A stretch of 57,497 nt of DNA from an uncultured Lachnospiraceae bacterium (GCA_910587105.1 CAJUMB010000017.1:1-57497); one strand, 5' to 3'; shown: positions 8,020 through 18,066, counted from the stretch's first letter. Translations and numbers: made by a program. Notes: generated by a model not told the origin, from the sequence alone.

Positions 8020-10041
8020 ATGAAACCCCAGTTAACCATATCGCTATTAGCATCTAAACAAATTCATGCCGTCCGCAAATGCCTGGATTCCCTGGTTCCA
8101 ATTCTTATGAGCATCCCCAGCGAATTGATTGTTGTAGATACCAGTGAAAAAGATTATATCCGGGAATTAGTTCTGCAATATACCCCTCATGTGATTCCTT
8201 TCCACTGGTGCAATGACTTTTCCAAAGCAAGAAATACCGGTATGCAAATGGCACGAGGTGAATGGTTCCTGTTTATCGATGATGACGAATGGTTCGAAGA
8301 TCCCGGTGAAATCATTACTTTTTTTTCCAGTGGAGAATACCTTCAATACAATACAGCATGTTATACTGTACGTAATTATTTTGACTGGATGGGGACGAGT
8401 TATAGAGATGCCTCTCTTAGCCGCATGATTCGTTTAACACCAGAAGCAAAGTTTTTAAATCCTATACACGAATATCTTTCCCCTCTTAGAGAACCGATAA
8501 AAGTACTTTCTGCATATGTCCACCATTATGGCTATACAGGAAAAGTCCTGGATTCTAAAACAAAAAGAAATATTCCTTTAATAAAAAAAGAGTTGCTGGA
8601 TCATGCACCCACCGTCCATAATTGCATGCAGTTAGCCCAGGAGTATATATCTTCTAATGAATACAAAAAAGCAGAAAAGTATGCGAGAAAATGTCTGGAT
8701 ATTGAATATCCCCGTAACGATCTGGGAAAAAGCTGGTGTATTGCCTATCTTCCTTATATAATTCGAAAACAGAATGATTATCAGAGGGCCTGGGAAGAAG
8801 GAATAAAGATGCTGCGGCATCCCCTGTGTACAGAAACTGCATCCCTTCGCATCTATGTTGACTTAATTGATATCTGTGTCCATCTGGAGGATCATGAAAA
8901 AGATATTATAATTTACGCAAAAGCATATCAACAATATTTACACCTAATGGATGCTCATCCAGAACGGTGGACCCAGCAAACGATTGGAATTCTGGGAGAA
9001 CATCTTGTTAAAGGTTTCAAAGATATGGTACATCTTCTTGCCTTTAGAGCAGCTGTTCAAGTTGAAGACTTGGAATCTGCCATCTTTTTCATTGAACATC
9101 TTCCATGGGAGAATGGCAATGCTGAAAAATTTTACCCTATTTTTTTCGAAATGCTGAAGGAAGAAAAAAATGAAAATTTTCTCTTGAACTTGTTTGGAAA
9201 ACTTGATATTTCTGACCCTCTTTTCTATATGATTAAATCCATATCATTCTGGAAAAACAAAAACCAGAAACAAATGGAAAAATATTTTGCTTTGGCCATA
9301 AAGAGTCATGATATTAATATTTTAAAAGAAGCTTTTTTATTATCCTTTCAATCCCATGGAGAAATTCCTTTAGAGTCAATATTATCCAATACTGATATCT
9401 CTCAACTAGAAGAAATATCAGTTTATTTGACAAGTAATACAGAAACAGAAAAATTATCCCAATGGATTTTCTTGATAAAACCTTTTTTATCGGATTTTTC
9501 TATACAATCTCTCCATTTTTTGATATCTTTTCAATCAAAGCGCCTGATCGAAGGAGTCCTGGAAATTGAAGACAATAACCTCTTCCAGGAAGTAAAACAA
9601 TACTGTCAATGGGTGAAAGAATCTACTGCCTCTATTTACAATGAACAATTTTTATCCTCCTGCAACCATGACTTTTTACCTCCCAACTATCGTTTCGCCC
9701 TGCAGATGGAAAAAGTTTTCAAAGATTTAGAAAAATCTAATTATCCAGAGGTTTTACAGAGACTCCGTGAAACCATTTATATTTATAAACCTTTTTGCGG
9801 AGTTATCCGCCGCATGCTGTCTATAATTGCAGATGAAATCAGTCAGCCAGAACAGGCAAATCCGGAATTTCTTGCCCTGGGAACTCAGGTTAAATATATT
9901 GTCCGTAGTTTAATACAGGAGAACCGTTATGAAGATGCCCTGCCATTTATCCAACAATTATCCACACTGCTTCCAAAAGACCTGGAAGTTGTCCGCCTGA
10001 GACAGGAATTATGGAGTCATATGGAGAATGATACAGAATGA
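8020..10041 (+). CDS. GT2 glycosyltransferase with long helical repeat tail
   Basis: Residues 1 to about 230 form a GT2 (GT-A) domain. SLLASKQIHAVRKCLDSL is the opening strand-helix, NDFSKARNTGMQMARGEW the nucleotide contact region, and FIDDDEWF the DxD-type metal motif near residue 88. The remaining about 440 residues are helical, TPR-like repeats (for example residues 205-260, EYKKAEKYARKCLDIEY), a layout seen in clostridial SunS-like and flagellin-linked glycosyltransferases. A GGAG ribosome site lies 7 bases before the ATG. The gene overlaps the next by four bases. Its place directly after the flagellin terminator makes flagellin glycosylation a reasonable inference. Confidence 0.85.
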   Translation: MKPQLTISLLASKQIHAVRKCLDSLVPILMSIPSELIVVDTSEKDYIRELVLQYTPHVIPFHWCNDFSKARNTGMQMARGEWFLFIDDDEWFEDPGEIITFFSSGEYLQYNTACYTVRNYFDWMGTSYRDASLSRMIRLTPEAKFLNPIHEYLSPLREPIKVLSAYVHHYGYTGKVLDSKTKRNIPLIKKELLDHAPTVHNCMQLAQEYISSNEYKKAEKYARKCLDIEYPRNDLGKSWCIAYLPYIIRKQNDYQRAWEEGIKMLRHPLCTETASLRIYVDLIDICVHLEDHEKDIIIYAKAYQQYLHLMDAHPERWTQQTIGILGEHLVKGFKDMVHLLAFRAAVQVEDLESAIFFIEHLPWENGNAEKFYPIFFEMLKEEKNENFLLNLFGKLDISDPLFYMIKSISFWKNKNQKQMEKYFALAIKSHDINILKEAFLLSFQSHGEIPLESILSNTDISQLEEISVYLTSNTETEKLSQWIFLIKPFLSDFSIQSLHFLISFQSKRLIEGVLEIEDNNLFQEVKQYCQWVKESTASIYNEQFLSSCNHDFLPPNYRFALQMEKVFKDLEKSNYPEVLQRLRETIYIYKPFCGVIRRMLSIIADEISQPEQANPEFLALGTQVKYIVRSLIQENRYEDALPFIQQLSTLLPKDLEVVRLRQELWSHMENDTE

Positions 10042-11207
10042 AAACCGTACTATTTATCACATGGGGATGTTTTGGCCAGCAGGATATGATACAGGCTTTT
10101 TATAAATTACATTATAAGATCGCCACATTTCCATTAAAAGATAGAGGATATCCAGAAGACAAAGAACAATATTTATCAGACTTAAAATATCATATAAAAC
10201 AATCGAAGGCAGACTTTGTATTCTCCTTTAATTTCTTTCCCATTATAGCCCAAGCCTGCTGGGAAGAAAAGTGTAAATATTTTTCCTGGATTTATGACAG
10301 TCCTCACAGTAATATTTTCTATCCGCAGATACTTTACGAGACAAATTCTGTTTTCACCTTTGACTCGTATACACTTAACTACCTGAGAAACAAGGGAGCA
10401 GAGACCGTACACTATGCACCGCTGGCCGCCAATCCCCAGCGTATGCGCTCTCTCCCTATTTCGAAAAGCGACCAGGAAACTTACGGCACAGAAATTTCCT
10501 TCATTGGCTCTCTCTATAATGAAGAACACAACTTTTTTGAAAGACTCTGCAGTAAAGCAGATGCCTATACTATTGGTTATCTTCAGGCGCTGGTTATGGC
10601 CCAAACGGATATTTATGGATGTGATTTGATAGAAAAATGTCTGACGAAAGATATATCAGCTTTGATTGATCAGTACATGCCTTATAATATTCCTGAAGGA
10701 TATCTGGCCCCTGCATCCCATATTTATGCCAATTACTACCTGGCCAGGAAGGTAACTTCCGCAGAGCGTATCTTACTGCTGGAGCTGTTGTCAGAATCTT
10801 TTGAGACACATTTTTATACCTTAAATGAACATGCCTCTGTGGGAAAAGCCATAAATAAAGGCATTGCCGATTATTCCACAGTCATGCCCAAGGTGATGCG
10901 CTGCAGCAAGATCAATATCAATGCAACCTTAAAGAGCATCCACACAGGTATTCCCCTGCGGGCTATGGATATTATGGGATGCGGCGGCTTCCTGCTGACG
11001 AATTTCCAGGAGGATTTCTTCCAGCATTTTGAACCGGATGTAGACTTTGTTTATTACACCAGTTTTGAAGAAATGCTGGACAAGGCAGGTTATTATCTTT
11101 CTCATGATGAGGAAAGGAATCGCATCAGTCAATCCGCATTAGAAAAAATGACCCAGGAGCATACCTTTGAAGTCCGTTTGAATGAAATGCTGTCAATTGT
11201 GATGTAA
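10038..11207 (+). CDS. CgeB-like glycosyltransferase (DUF3880 plus GT1-like domain)
   Basis: The 389-residue protein has an N-terminal DUF3880-like half (VLFITWGCFGQQDM, then FSFNFFPIIAQACW and FSWIYDSPH). A C-terminal half follows with SKININATLKSIHTGIPLRAMDIMGCGGFLLTN, interrupted here by naming only its ends: SKININATLKSIHTG and DIMGCGGFLLTN. These are the features of spore-maturation CgeB-type and Glyco_trans_1_2 proteins. Such enzymes transfer a sugar in spore-coat or flagellin decoration. The ATG overlaps the upstream stop (ATGA), so both glycosyltransferases probably act in one pathway. The acceptor is unknown. Confidence 0.8.
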   Translation: MKTVLFITWGCFGQQDMIQAFYKLHYKIATFPLKDRGYPEDKEQYLSDLKYHIKQSKADFVFSFNFFPIIAQACWEEKCKYFSWIYDSPHSNIFYPQILYETNSVFTFDSYTLNYLRNKGAETVHYAPLAANPQRMRSLPISKSDQETYGTEISFIGSLYNEEHNFFERLCSKADAYTIGYLQALVMAQTDIYGCDLIEKCLTKDISALIDQYMPYNIPEGYLAPASHIYANYYLARKVTSAERILLLELLSESFETHFYTLNEHASVGKAINKGIADYSTVMPKVMRCSKININATLKSIHTGIPLRAMDIMGCGGFLLTNFQEDFFQHFEPDVDFVYYTSFEEMLDKAGYYLSHDEERNRISQSALEKMTQEHTFEVRLNEMLSIVM

Positions 11208-11364
11208 TATCCCAACTGACAGCACTGTTTCAATATTGCTAATAGGATTGAAAAGCATTGAAGTTACTTTCCCAATACCCATAGCCATGATTATTTGAGG
11301 AAATCCTTATGGGAAAGCTGCGATAATAATATAATTTTGATATGCATAAGGTGGGAAATGATTT

Positions 11365-11734
11365 ATGAATGAACAAGATATCTATCCAAACTATCCATAT
11401 TTCCTCTATGCCACAGACATTTTATCCAGTATTAAAAACCAATTCTTCCAAAAAAAGCGGCAGGCGATTCATTTTACAGAGCAGGATGACTCAGAGTAAA
11501 GATTTATCTTACATACCAAAAATTTTATCCTGTTTTCTGATAGAAGATCTGTATCTTCCTCAGTTGGACGCATACAGAAAACAATTTATTCAGTTTCAGG
11601 AGCTTGATGCGGATATGCGCAGGCTGTCTATTATCTCTAAGATTCTTATGAAAAAAAGAAAACAGCCTGGAAGCAGGTTGTTTTTTGGTGGAAATTATGG
11701 AACCTAAGATCAAAGAGATACTTAATAAGAGTTA
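11365..11734 (+). pseudogene. decayed paralogue of the 1031-1534 hypothetical gene
   Basis: The ATG frame reads MNEQDIYPNYPYFLYATDIL, SSIKNQFFQKKRQAIHFTEQ and then stops (TAA) after 44 codons. The +1 frame continues the homology with DADMRRLSIISKILMKKRKQ and PGSRLFF, matching PGSRIFF of the intact copy. A further shift yields EIMEPKIKEILNKS before the final stop. So at least two frameshifts and an internal deletion have removed function. An intact GTGGG-preceded ATG remains. It shows that this small gene existed in two copies flanking the flagellin region. Confidence 0.75.
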
Positions 11735-11750
11735 GCTTCAGAGTCACAGG

Positions 11751-11913
11751 GTAGAACGTATAGAAGGCCGTAAAGAGAGGAGGATTCAGGGGATAATAGA
11801 AGCCCTTCGGAATCTAAAGCATTCAGAATTCTGAAATAAAATCGATACTTATAAAACAGTATAATCTTACGGAAGACGAAATAAACAATTTCCTATTAAG
11901 AGTAGTTTATTAA
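11751..11913 (+). pseudogene. remnant of an Rpn/PD-(D/E)XK nuclease-like C-terminal tail
   Basis: One frame reads ERRIQGIIEALRNLKHSEF then TGA. The next frame continues as SEIKSILIKQYNLTEDEINN and ends TAA at 11911. Joined, this is a typical helical tail of recombination-promoting nuclease family proteins. It matches the remnant at 6152-6313. No catalytic core is left. Family assignment is by pattern recognition only. Confidence 0.5.
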
Positions 11914-11941
11914 GGCGTGTCTTACTATGGCAGTAAGTATT

Positions 11942-11974
11942 ACCCCGGACCTTTTTAATATCCGGGGTATTTTC
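11942..11974. terminator. bidirectional terminator between convergent genes
   Basis: TACCCCGGA pairs perfectly with TCCGGGGTA around an 11-base T-rich loop, with TTTT following on the plus strand and an A-rich flank upstream. It separates the plus-strand remnant from the minus-strand glycosyltransferase. Confidence 0.75.
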
Positions 11975-11993
11975 ATTATGCTAAAAACTACCA

Positions 11994-13517
11994 CTACAGC
12001 CTCTGTACCACCATTAAATATTCTCTACACGACATCCGTTTTAAGAACTCTCCCTTTTCCTCCTGTGAAAAATCCGATGGAATGATACTTTCTAATAACT
12101 GCCTATGTTCTTCATCTAATTCAGAAGGTATATCCACCATATGTTTCACTGTTCCCAGTTTTTCCATTGACCCCTTGGCTGTTTCGCAGGGAATATGATA
12201 GAAAATTTGATAGAAAAACTCCCATCCATAAGTATTTTTCTGCATTAGCAAATGACTATTTTCCTGGTAAGAGAATGAATTATGAAATTTAGTAACTACG
12301 ATACCACCCTTTCTGCAAAGAGTAAATAAAGCTTCTAAAATCCTCTGGGAATCCTGGCGGCAGTTAAACGGAAAATCTGCTATCACATAATCAAAGTGCT
12401 CTGCTGGAAAAGCCTCGCCTAAGAATTCTTCTCTATCACATTTAACCCCTCCTCCCCTGCAAATACATTTTAAATCCATCCAGTATTTGGGGTCTTGGGT
12501 AAAGGCTGAAAGTTCCACTTGGAAAATGCCTGCTTTTCTCAGATAATTCTTCATATCAAGAATAGGTGTTCCACACTTTACATCAATTCCCAAAACCCGA
12601 GTTAGTCCACTGTCCTCTATCACTGGTATATATCCAAGAAAGGGTTTATAAGAATTACATACATCTTCCCAAGCATCTATTCCGTAATATTTTTCACTGA
12701 AATTAGCACTTCCTTTTTTCAGCGACTTATAATGTTCTATTGGATCCTTTCCCTCACCACTTCTAAAATCATGGTCATGGCAGATCCATGTGTCTCCTGC
12801 CAGAACGATGCGATAACCCAGACGGCGTATGGTAAAGCTGATATCATCGTCAAAGAAATCATGAAAAAAACCCATATCTCCCATAGGCCACCCGGCCGCC
12901 AGAAACACTTCTTTTCGATACAATGTACCCAGAGTGACTATCTTCTGCCTCTCCTCCCATTTCTTCCTGTCAGGCTTGTTATACTGGGCCGCTATCTGCT
13001 GCATTTCATCATAAGATTTAAAAGTAAAATCTATAAACTGTCTGTTGGATACATTGGATGTCACAGGATTTACCATACCAATTCTCATATCGGATTTTAT
13101 ACAGGCCAGAAGGTTGTCCAGCCAATGGGAAGTGACTATCAAATCATTTTGTACGATGCAGATAAATCTGCCCAGTTCATGCAAGCTCAGAGATGAATAG
13201 GCAAATGCCGCTCCCAAATTCTTTGTAATGTGAATGACTTTTTTCTTGTGAAACTGCACGGAATCATAGTATTCTAATGTTCCATCCTGCGAACCGCTGT
13301 CTATCAGGATCAGTTCATAATCCACACTTTCTGTATATTTCAAAATGCTTTCAACACACCGTCTGGTCTTTTCCAAACGATTATATGCTACAACCACAAT
13401 GGATACTTCCGCCGTGGTTTGATACGTATCGGCTAACAATGCCCTGTTTAGGAATAAGTCTCCTTCTGCTCTTGGCTTTTCCATACAATCTGTATTAATC
13501 TCAATAATTTTTTCCAT
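11994..13517 (-). CDS. GT2 glycosyltransferase fused to a methyltransferase-like domain
   Basis: Residues about 38-290 (507 total) are a GT2 domain: VSIVVVAYNRLEKTRRCVES, then LILIDSGSQDGTLEYY, VQNDL as the metal motif, and FFHDFFDDDISFTIRRLGY near the acceptor side. The C-terminal about 200 residues begin RVLGIDVKCGTPILDMKN, a motif-I-like strand. They continue with FDYVIADFPFNC and RKGGIVVTKF, consistent with a Rossmann methyltransferase. The frame opens at a GTG (13529), but that GTG overlaps AAGGTGG, which better serves as ribosome site for the ATG at 13517. It faces the flagellin cluster and is separated from it by a terminator, with IS66 directly upstream. It probably makes a methylated sugar. 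Confidence 0.8.
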   Translation of the reverse strand: MEKIIEINTDCMEKPRAEGDLFLNRALLADTYQTTAEVSIVVVAYNRLEKTRRCVESILKYTESVDYELILIDSGSQDGTLEYYDSVQFHKKKVIHITKNLGAAFAYSSLSLHELGRFICIVQNDLIVTSHWLDNLLACIKSDMRIGMVNPVTSNVSNRQFIDFTFKSYDEMQQIAAQYNKPDRKKWEERQKIVTLGTLYRKEVFLAAGWPMGDMGFFHDFFDDDISFTIRRLGYRIVLAGDTWICHDHDFRSGEGKDPIEHYKSLKKGSANFSEKYYGIDAWEDVCNSYKPFLGYIPVIEDSGLTRVLGIDVKCGTPILDMKNYLRKAGIFQVELSAFTQDPKYWMDLKCICRGGGVKCDREEFLGEAFPAEHFDYVIADFPFNCRQDSQRILEALFTLCRKGGIVVTKFHNSFSYQENSHLLMQKNTYGWEFFYQIFYHIPCETAKGSMEKLGTVKHMVDIPSELDEEHRQLLESIIPSDFSQEEKGEFLKRMSCREYLMVVQRL

Positions 13518-13549
13518 AGCTTTTTCCACCTTAATGAGTATCTCTTTTT

Positions 13550-15323
13550 GTAACTATTCAGAACTCCCCCTATTCAAAGATGAAATCAGGATGACCTGAA
13601 ATAGCATTTTTGATTGCTTCGTAAGTATTGTATCCCTGCTTATGTGCCGTACCGATGTATAACATGATTTTCAGGTAATCTCTGGCTCCTTCCTCGGTTC
13701 AGAAGCATCTGGATACCTTTGTTTTAACCTTTATCATCCAAAGATCCCGCTCTGCCTGGTTATTATCGGAACCACGAAGTAATGTATAAAAAGGCAGACT
13801 GATGCCTTGTAATCCGCAAGGTGTTCCACAAGAGCGGGAATTTTCCCCTTTTTTTCGTCCACGTTTTTTCTCTGTGGTTTCAGGGGGTGGATTTTCCTTC
13901 CGAGCCTGTTCGATAAGTTCATCATATTTCTTATCGAACTTATGATAATGATAATAGCTCAGAGATTCTTTACCTTTCTCTACAGCTTTATCTTTGACCT
14001 TTTTCATCTTCAGTAAAAGGTTCGTAAACGCAGGTGCCCATTTCTGCTCCGGATGGTCTTCTGTGATCCCAGTCAATTCACGGAGAAGATGGGCACAGCA
14101 GACTACATACCGGATATCAGGGTAATTCCAGCTGTCATGCATGGCAGTCCCTTTGAATTCTGGGAGGATACCACATTGTTCCATGCCTGCAGTTTTACGT
14201 TTGGGACTGATATCAAGATAGGTATATTCACAGTTTGAGGCATCATGAACCCACCAGAGTTTCTTATCCACTCTAGTTCCAGTTTCATCGAAATGTCCAA
14301 GTGCGGAACCAATCATCTTATCCTTGATCTTACTTGCTTTTTCACTCAGACTGTCAGTGCATCCTTTTACCATGCTGCTGATCGTTCCTTCCGCAATCGA
14401 AATGTTAAATACTCCGGAAAGGATCTCATGGGTGCATTTGATGCTGACTACACCTACAGTATTTATTGTAGCAAATAATGCCTGGAGGTTTCCACCATAC
14501 TGTACGTCTACTTTTACATTAGAAGGGAATCACCTCTGTGGGTATCTCTGTACAGCATACAGAATTGGAAGTTCCAGTACCTGGTGCTCCGTTAGACCGT
14601 AACAGTCGCATCAATAACATGGCGTTTCTCCACGATACATGCAGTGTCTCTGCATAACTGATAATGCTGGCACCCTTCACATACGGAAGGCATATGTCTG
14701 ACTATTTCATCTGGGGCTGTTACCACCGCCAAATGTGTCCCTTGATGTCCGTCCTGTCCACCGGCCTTTTTGCCGGATGGTTTACGTAGACTCTTAGGAG
14801 CAGGTTTTTTATAGCCATCACTTGAAGGTGTTTTGGAACTATTTTGGGAGTTCCTATTAAGCTGTTCCTTCAGTTCCTGTATCGTCTGATTGAGGCGGGC
14901 GGTCAACTGTGTCTGCGCATTTACTATGTCAGTCAAAGTATTAACCTGTTGTAAAAGCTGTTGAATTATTTCATCCTTTGTCAATCAGACCACCTTCTTC
15001 CGCCTAAATTTGATATCTTTATTTTAACAGAAAAGGGGATAAAAAGCGAACCCCGGTAGTTTGGCGTATCGTCAAAATGACGATGGATAAACAGCAAAAA
15101 TTAAAAAGCAGCTGCCGATAACACTCGGATAAAATCCACAAATAGTACATCATCTGGCAATAATCGAGGATTTGTGGTACAGTAATCCACAGACAAAAAG
15201 CACATGGTAGTTGTACTGAAAAGTTATCCACTTTTCGTAATAAAGCAATGACGAAACAGAAATTTTATTTTCTCTGTTTTGACCAAAAATCAATGTAGCT
15301 TAAATGGGGTGCTGAATAGTTAC
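13550..15323 (-). mobile_element. degenerate IS66-family insertion sequence with both ends
   Basis: The left end reads GTAACTATTCAGAACTCCCC. The right end is its inverse, GTAACTATTCAGCACCCCAT when read inwards, so 12 terminal bases are perfect and the next ones nearly so. The flanks ctcttttt (13542-13549) and ctcctttt (15324-15331) differ at one base and fit the 8-bp target duplication of IS66. It contains one transposase reading frame with several lesions. The accessory tnpA/tnpB genes of classical IS66 are not recognisable. The stretch 15000-15300 behind the transposase start has no gene. Confidence 0.8.
13570..14984 (-). pseudogene. IS66 transposase, disrupted
   Basis: The 5' part encodes the typical IS66 N-terminus: a helical leucine-rich segment, LNRNSQNSSKTPSSDG, GGQDGHQGTHL and a zinc-binding block with CEGCQHYQLC. 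The frame then degenerates between about 14374 and 14591. It resumes with the DDE core (ALGHFDETGTRVDKKLWWVH, then CCAHLLREL). Two compensating shifts lie between about 13770 and 13865, where KGKIPALVEHLADYKASVC is only in another frame. A TGA at 13699-13701 replaces the Arg of the CFRTEEGA motif. The rest, to HPDFIFE and stop, is intact. It cannot make active transposase without suppression. Confidence 0.85.
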
Positions 15324-15510
15324 CTCCTTTTTATATTTTTTAAATTCTTTTATTTATATTATGAACATTGCAAGTATATTAGTCAAGACATGCTATGGTA
15401 TAATCCTTATAATTTCACATATATTAACTAAATACACAGCACCTCCTGTTATCTCTAAAAATTAATTATTTTTATCATATCTTTCAATATATTAAATTGA
15501 AAACTATTGC
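15324..15510. other. AT-rich spacer between IS66 and the next gene
   Basis: Very AT-rich. No promoter, gene or structured element is convincing. Insertion of the IS just upstream may have removed the 5' part of the following gene. Confidence 0.4.
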
Positions 15511-16116
15511 TTGATAAATACTTTATTTGTGGATATAATAAAAAAGAGCATACCTTTTATCATTTCTACACCGGCAAATGCGGAAAATACACGTGAATAT
15601 AATAAATTAGCTGCATTTGCAAGCTTGGAGTCATCCAGAAAGTCTTTCTCCGATTCAATAATGAATGGACGGGAAGACCCGAAAAAAAATGATCTATTTT
15701 TCACTTGCAGTCTGATTGATTATATCGCAAGAAAGACCAAGAATAAACTTGCATCCGTAGTTCACGCTCTTGGAAGAAATTCTATTGCTAAAATTTATGA
15801 TCTGGCAGATGTCTATCACAGTGATAACATTGACCGTGTCAGTGCCGATTTTATTGAATACGCGAAAATTAAAACAGGAAACTTTGATAATGTGAAAGAT
15901 GCCCAATATGCAGTGCCGAGCCACTGGGATATTGGGAAAGTATACAAAAGACTGATTCTCGGTATTGCGCGGGAACATAACCTGGATATTATTGATGCTC
16001 TGTTTGCCGCCTATGACTCTTTTGTCAGCGATAAAATTGATGATTATAACAGCAGTTTCTATTATGATGCGCCGCAGAATATTTTGAATGCTTATCTTTA
16101 TCATGAAATTGAATAA
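15511..16116 (+). CDS. hypothetical protein with a DUF3791-like segment, possibly 5'-truncated
   Basis: The 201-residue frame opens at a TTG without a clear ribosome site. No ATG occurs before the conserved-looking part (ENTREYNKLAAFASLESS), so the true start may have been lost when IS66 inserted upstream. Residues about 65-125 (LFFTCSLIDYIARKT, then LADVYHSDNIDRVSADFIE) resemble the DUF3791 pattern, found in small proteins often linked to DUF3990 in gut clostridia. No DUF3990 gene is present here. Biochemical role unknown. It is followed by the broken AAA/nuclease gene. Confidence 0.5.
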   Translation: MINTLFVDIIKKSIPFIISTPANAENTREYNKLAAFASLESSRKSFSDSIMNGREDPKKNDLFFTCSLIDYIARKTKNKLASVVHALGRNSIAKIYDLADVYHSDNIDRVSADFIEYAKIKTGNFDNVKDAQYAVPSHWDIGKVYKRLILGIAREHNLDIIDALFAAYDSFVSDKIDDYNSSFYYDAPQNILNAYLYHEIE

Positions 16117-16155
16117 AAAATTTTGCAAGGCAATGTTGCAGGGGAGGTGGATTCA

Positions 16156-18020
16156 CTGAAAAAAACCGTCGGTATCGGGCATCAGAATTTTGAACAATTA
16201 ATCCTAAATGACAATTTTTATATTGACAAGACTGCTTTTATAAAAGAGTGGTGGGAAAGCAATGATATTGTCACTTTGATTACCCGTCCCCGCCGTTTTG
16301 GAAAGACTTTAAATATGAGTATGCTAGAACGTGTCTTAAAAATCATTCCTGCCATCTGCACGCCCCACTTTGCGGTAGATTTGTGCCAAATTCAGGTTAC
16401 ATAGCCCGCTATGCGCCCTTCATTTGACACAAATCTACCACCAAGTGTGACGCACATCTGACAAAAAGCATTTTTAAGACACGCTCCAGAGTATTTTTTC
16501 TCAATAAAATACAAAGAGAAGAAAAATTTATTTGAAGGTCTTTCCATATGGGAGGATGACAAATACCAGCAATTGCAGGGGACATATCCTGTGATAAGTC
16601 TTTCCTTTTCTAATGTGAAAGAACCGAATCTGTATTCGGCCAAGCGATGCCTCTTTCAAATTTTATCTGATTTGTACGATAAACATATATTTTTACTGGA
16701 TAGTCCGCTTTTGACGAAAAACGAAAAGGACTTTTTTCTCAGCGTTACAAATGATATGGATGATACCACTGCCATGTGGACGCTCCACAAATTATCAGAT
16801 TTCCTTTCCCGATTTTACGGACAAAGGGTAATTGTACTTTTAGATAAATATGACACTCCCATGCAGGAAGCTCATATAAATGGTTATTGGGATGATCTGC
16901 TTCCGTTTATCAGAAGTTTTTTCAACTCCACTTTTAAGACAAATCCTTATCTGGAGCGCGCCGTTATGACGGGAATTACACGAATTGGTAAGGAATCTAT
17001 TTTCTCTGATTTGAACCATCCCAAAGTAATCACCACTTCTTCCGCAGAATATGCTGATTGTTTTGGATTTACGGAAAGCGAAGTCTTTGGGGCATTGGAT
17101 GAATTCGGGATGTCTGATAAAAAAATGGAAGTTAAAAAATGGTATGACGGATTTACTTTTGGAAGGTGTACTGACATTTACAATCCCTGGTCGATTATCA
17201 ACTTTTTAGATACCGGAGAATTTGACACATACTGGGCTAATACCAGCTCCAATAGTCTGGCCGGAAAATTAATTAGAGAGGGAAACCGTGAAGTAAAAAA
17301 AGATTTTGAGAAACTTCTTTCCGGGGAACATCTTCATATCTCCCTCGATGAGCAGATTGTATATGACCAGCTGGATTTTGACGAAATGGCGGTCTGGAGT
17401 CTTCTTCTTGCCAGCGGCTATTTGAAAATTGTCCGATTGGATAAATTTAAAAACATTGGCAATGGGTTGAGGGAATCTGCATACGAATTGGACCTGACTA
17501 ATTTTGAGGTAAAGCTGATGTTCTATACCATAATAAGAGGATGGTTCCATGAAAATATCTCTGACTATAATCATTTTATCAAAGCATTGTTTGCTGACGA
17601 TGTGGATGCAATGAATGATTATATGAATAGCGTGGCACAGTCTGTGTTCAGCTATTTTGATACTGGGAAGAACCCTCCAGGGAACAGCCGGAACGGTTTT
17701 ACCATGGATTTGTCTTGGGCCTTATGGTGGAATTGCAGGGCAGATATGTATTGACCTCAAATAGGGAGAGCGGATTTGGAAGGTATGATGTGATGTTGGA
17801 GCCTCTGCACGAGAAGGACGATGCCATGATTTTAGAATTTAAAGTTTTTCAGCCGAGAAAAGAAAATACCCTTGCAGATACAGTAAAATCCGCACTGCAG
17901 CAAATTAATGACAGACATTACGAGACATTTTTTCTCACAAAAGGCATTTCAAAAGAACGCATACGCAAATATGGCTTTGCCTTTTCTGGGAAAGAAATCT
18001 TCATTGGATCTGATGACTAA
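16156..18020 (+). pseudogene. AAA-ATPase-like/PD-(D/E)XK protein, broken by a MITE and a frameshift
   Basis: Three frames together spell one protein of the AAA-ATPase-like (PF09820) plus PDDEXK_9 (PF08011) family. It has LITRPRRFGKTLNMSML as Walker A, RVIVLLDKYDTPM as Walker B, and a C-terminal nuclease fold with GRYDVMLEP and MILEFKVF (D...ExK). Copy B of the 160-bp element splits it at 16327-16486. Removing the element rejoins MSML with EYFFSIKYK in frame. A second lesion, a frameshift near 17680-17692, separates GKNP from ERFYHGFVLGLMVELQ. The start may be CTG 16156 behind GGGGAGG, itself perhaps a lost ATG. Such genes are common accessory loci in gut clostridia and Bacteroidetes. Their role is unsettled. 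Confidence 0.8.
16327..16486. mobile_element. 160-bp palindromic MITE-like element, copy B (inside a gene)
   Basis: About 94 percent identical by eye to copy A, with ends GAACGTGTCTTAAAAAT and AAGACACGCTC. The flanks are TA on the left and CA on the right, which fits a TA duplication with one base changed. Its position inside a conserved coding frame is direct evidence that the family has moved. Confidence 0.85.
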
Positions 18021-18026
18021 AAAAAT

Positions 18027-18066
18027 AGAGATGGAAAGCCGCAATTTTTTCTTTTCCATCTCTTTC
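18027..18066. terminator. terminator between convergent AAA/nuclease genes
   Basis: AGAGATGGAAA pairs perfectly with TTTCCATCTCT around a 15-base loop and is followed by TTT, with an A-run before it, so it may work in both directions. Confidence 0.7.

Noticed and set aside
11911..11925. GGCGTGTCTTA resembling the end of the 160-bp element
   Set aside because: Only about 10 bases match, with no second end or arm structure nearby.
16123..16404. 93-residue protein frame ending in the palindromic element
   Set aside because: Its last 26 residues are translated from the inserted element, so it is a fragment of the interrupted AAA/nuclease gene and not a separate gene.
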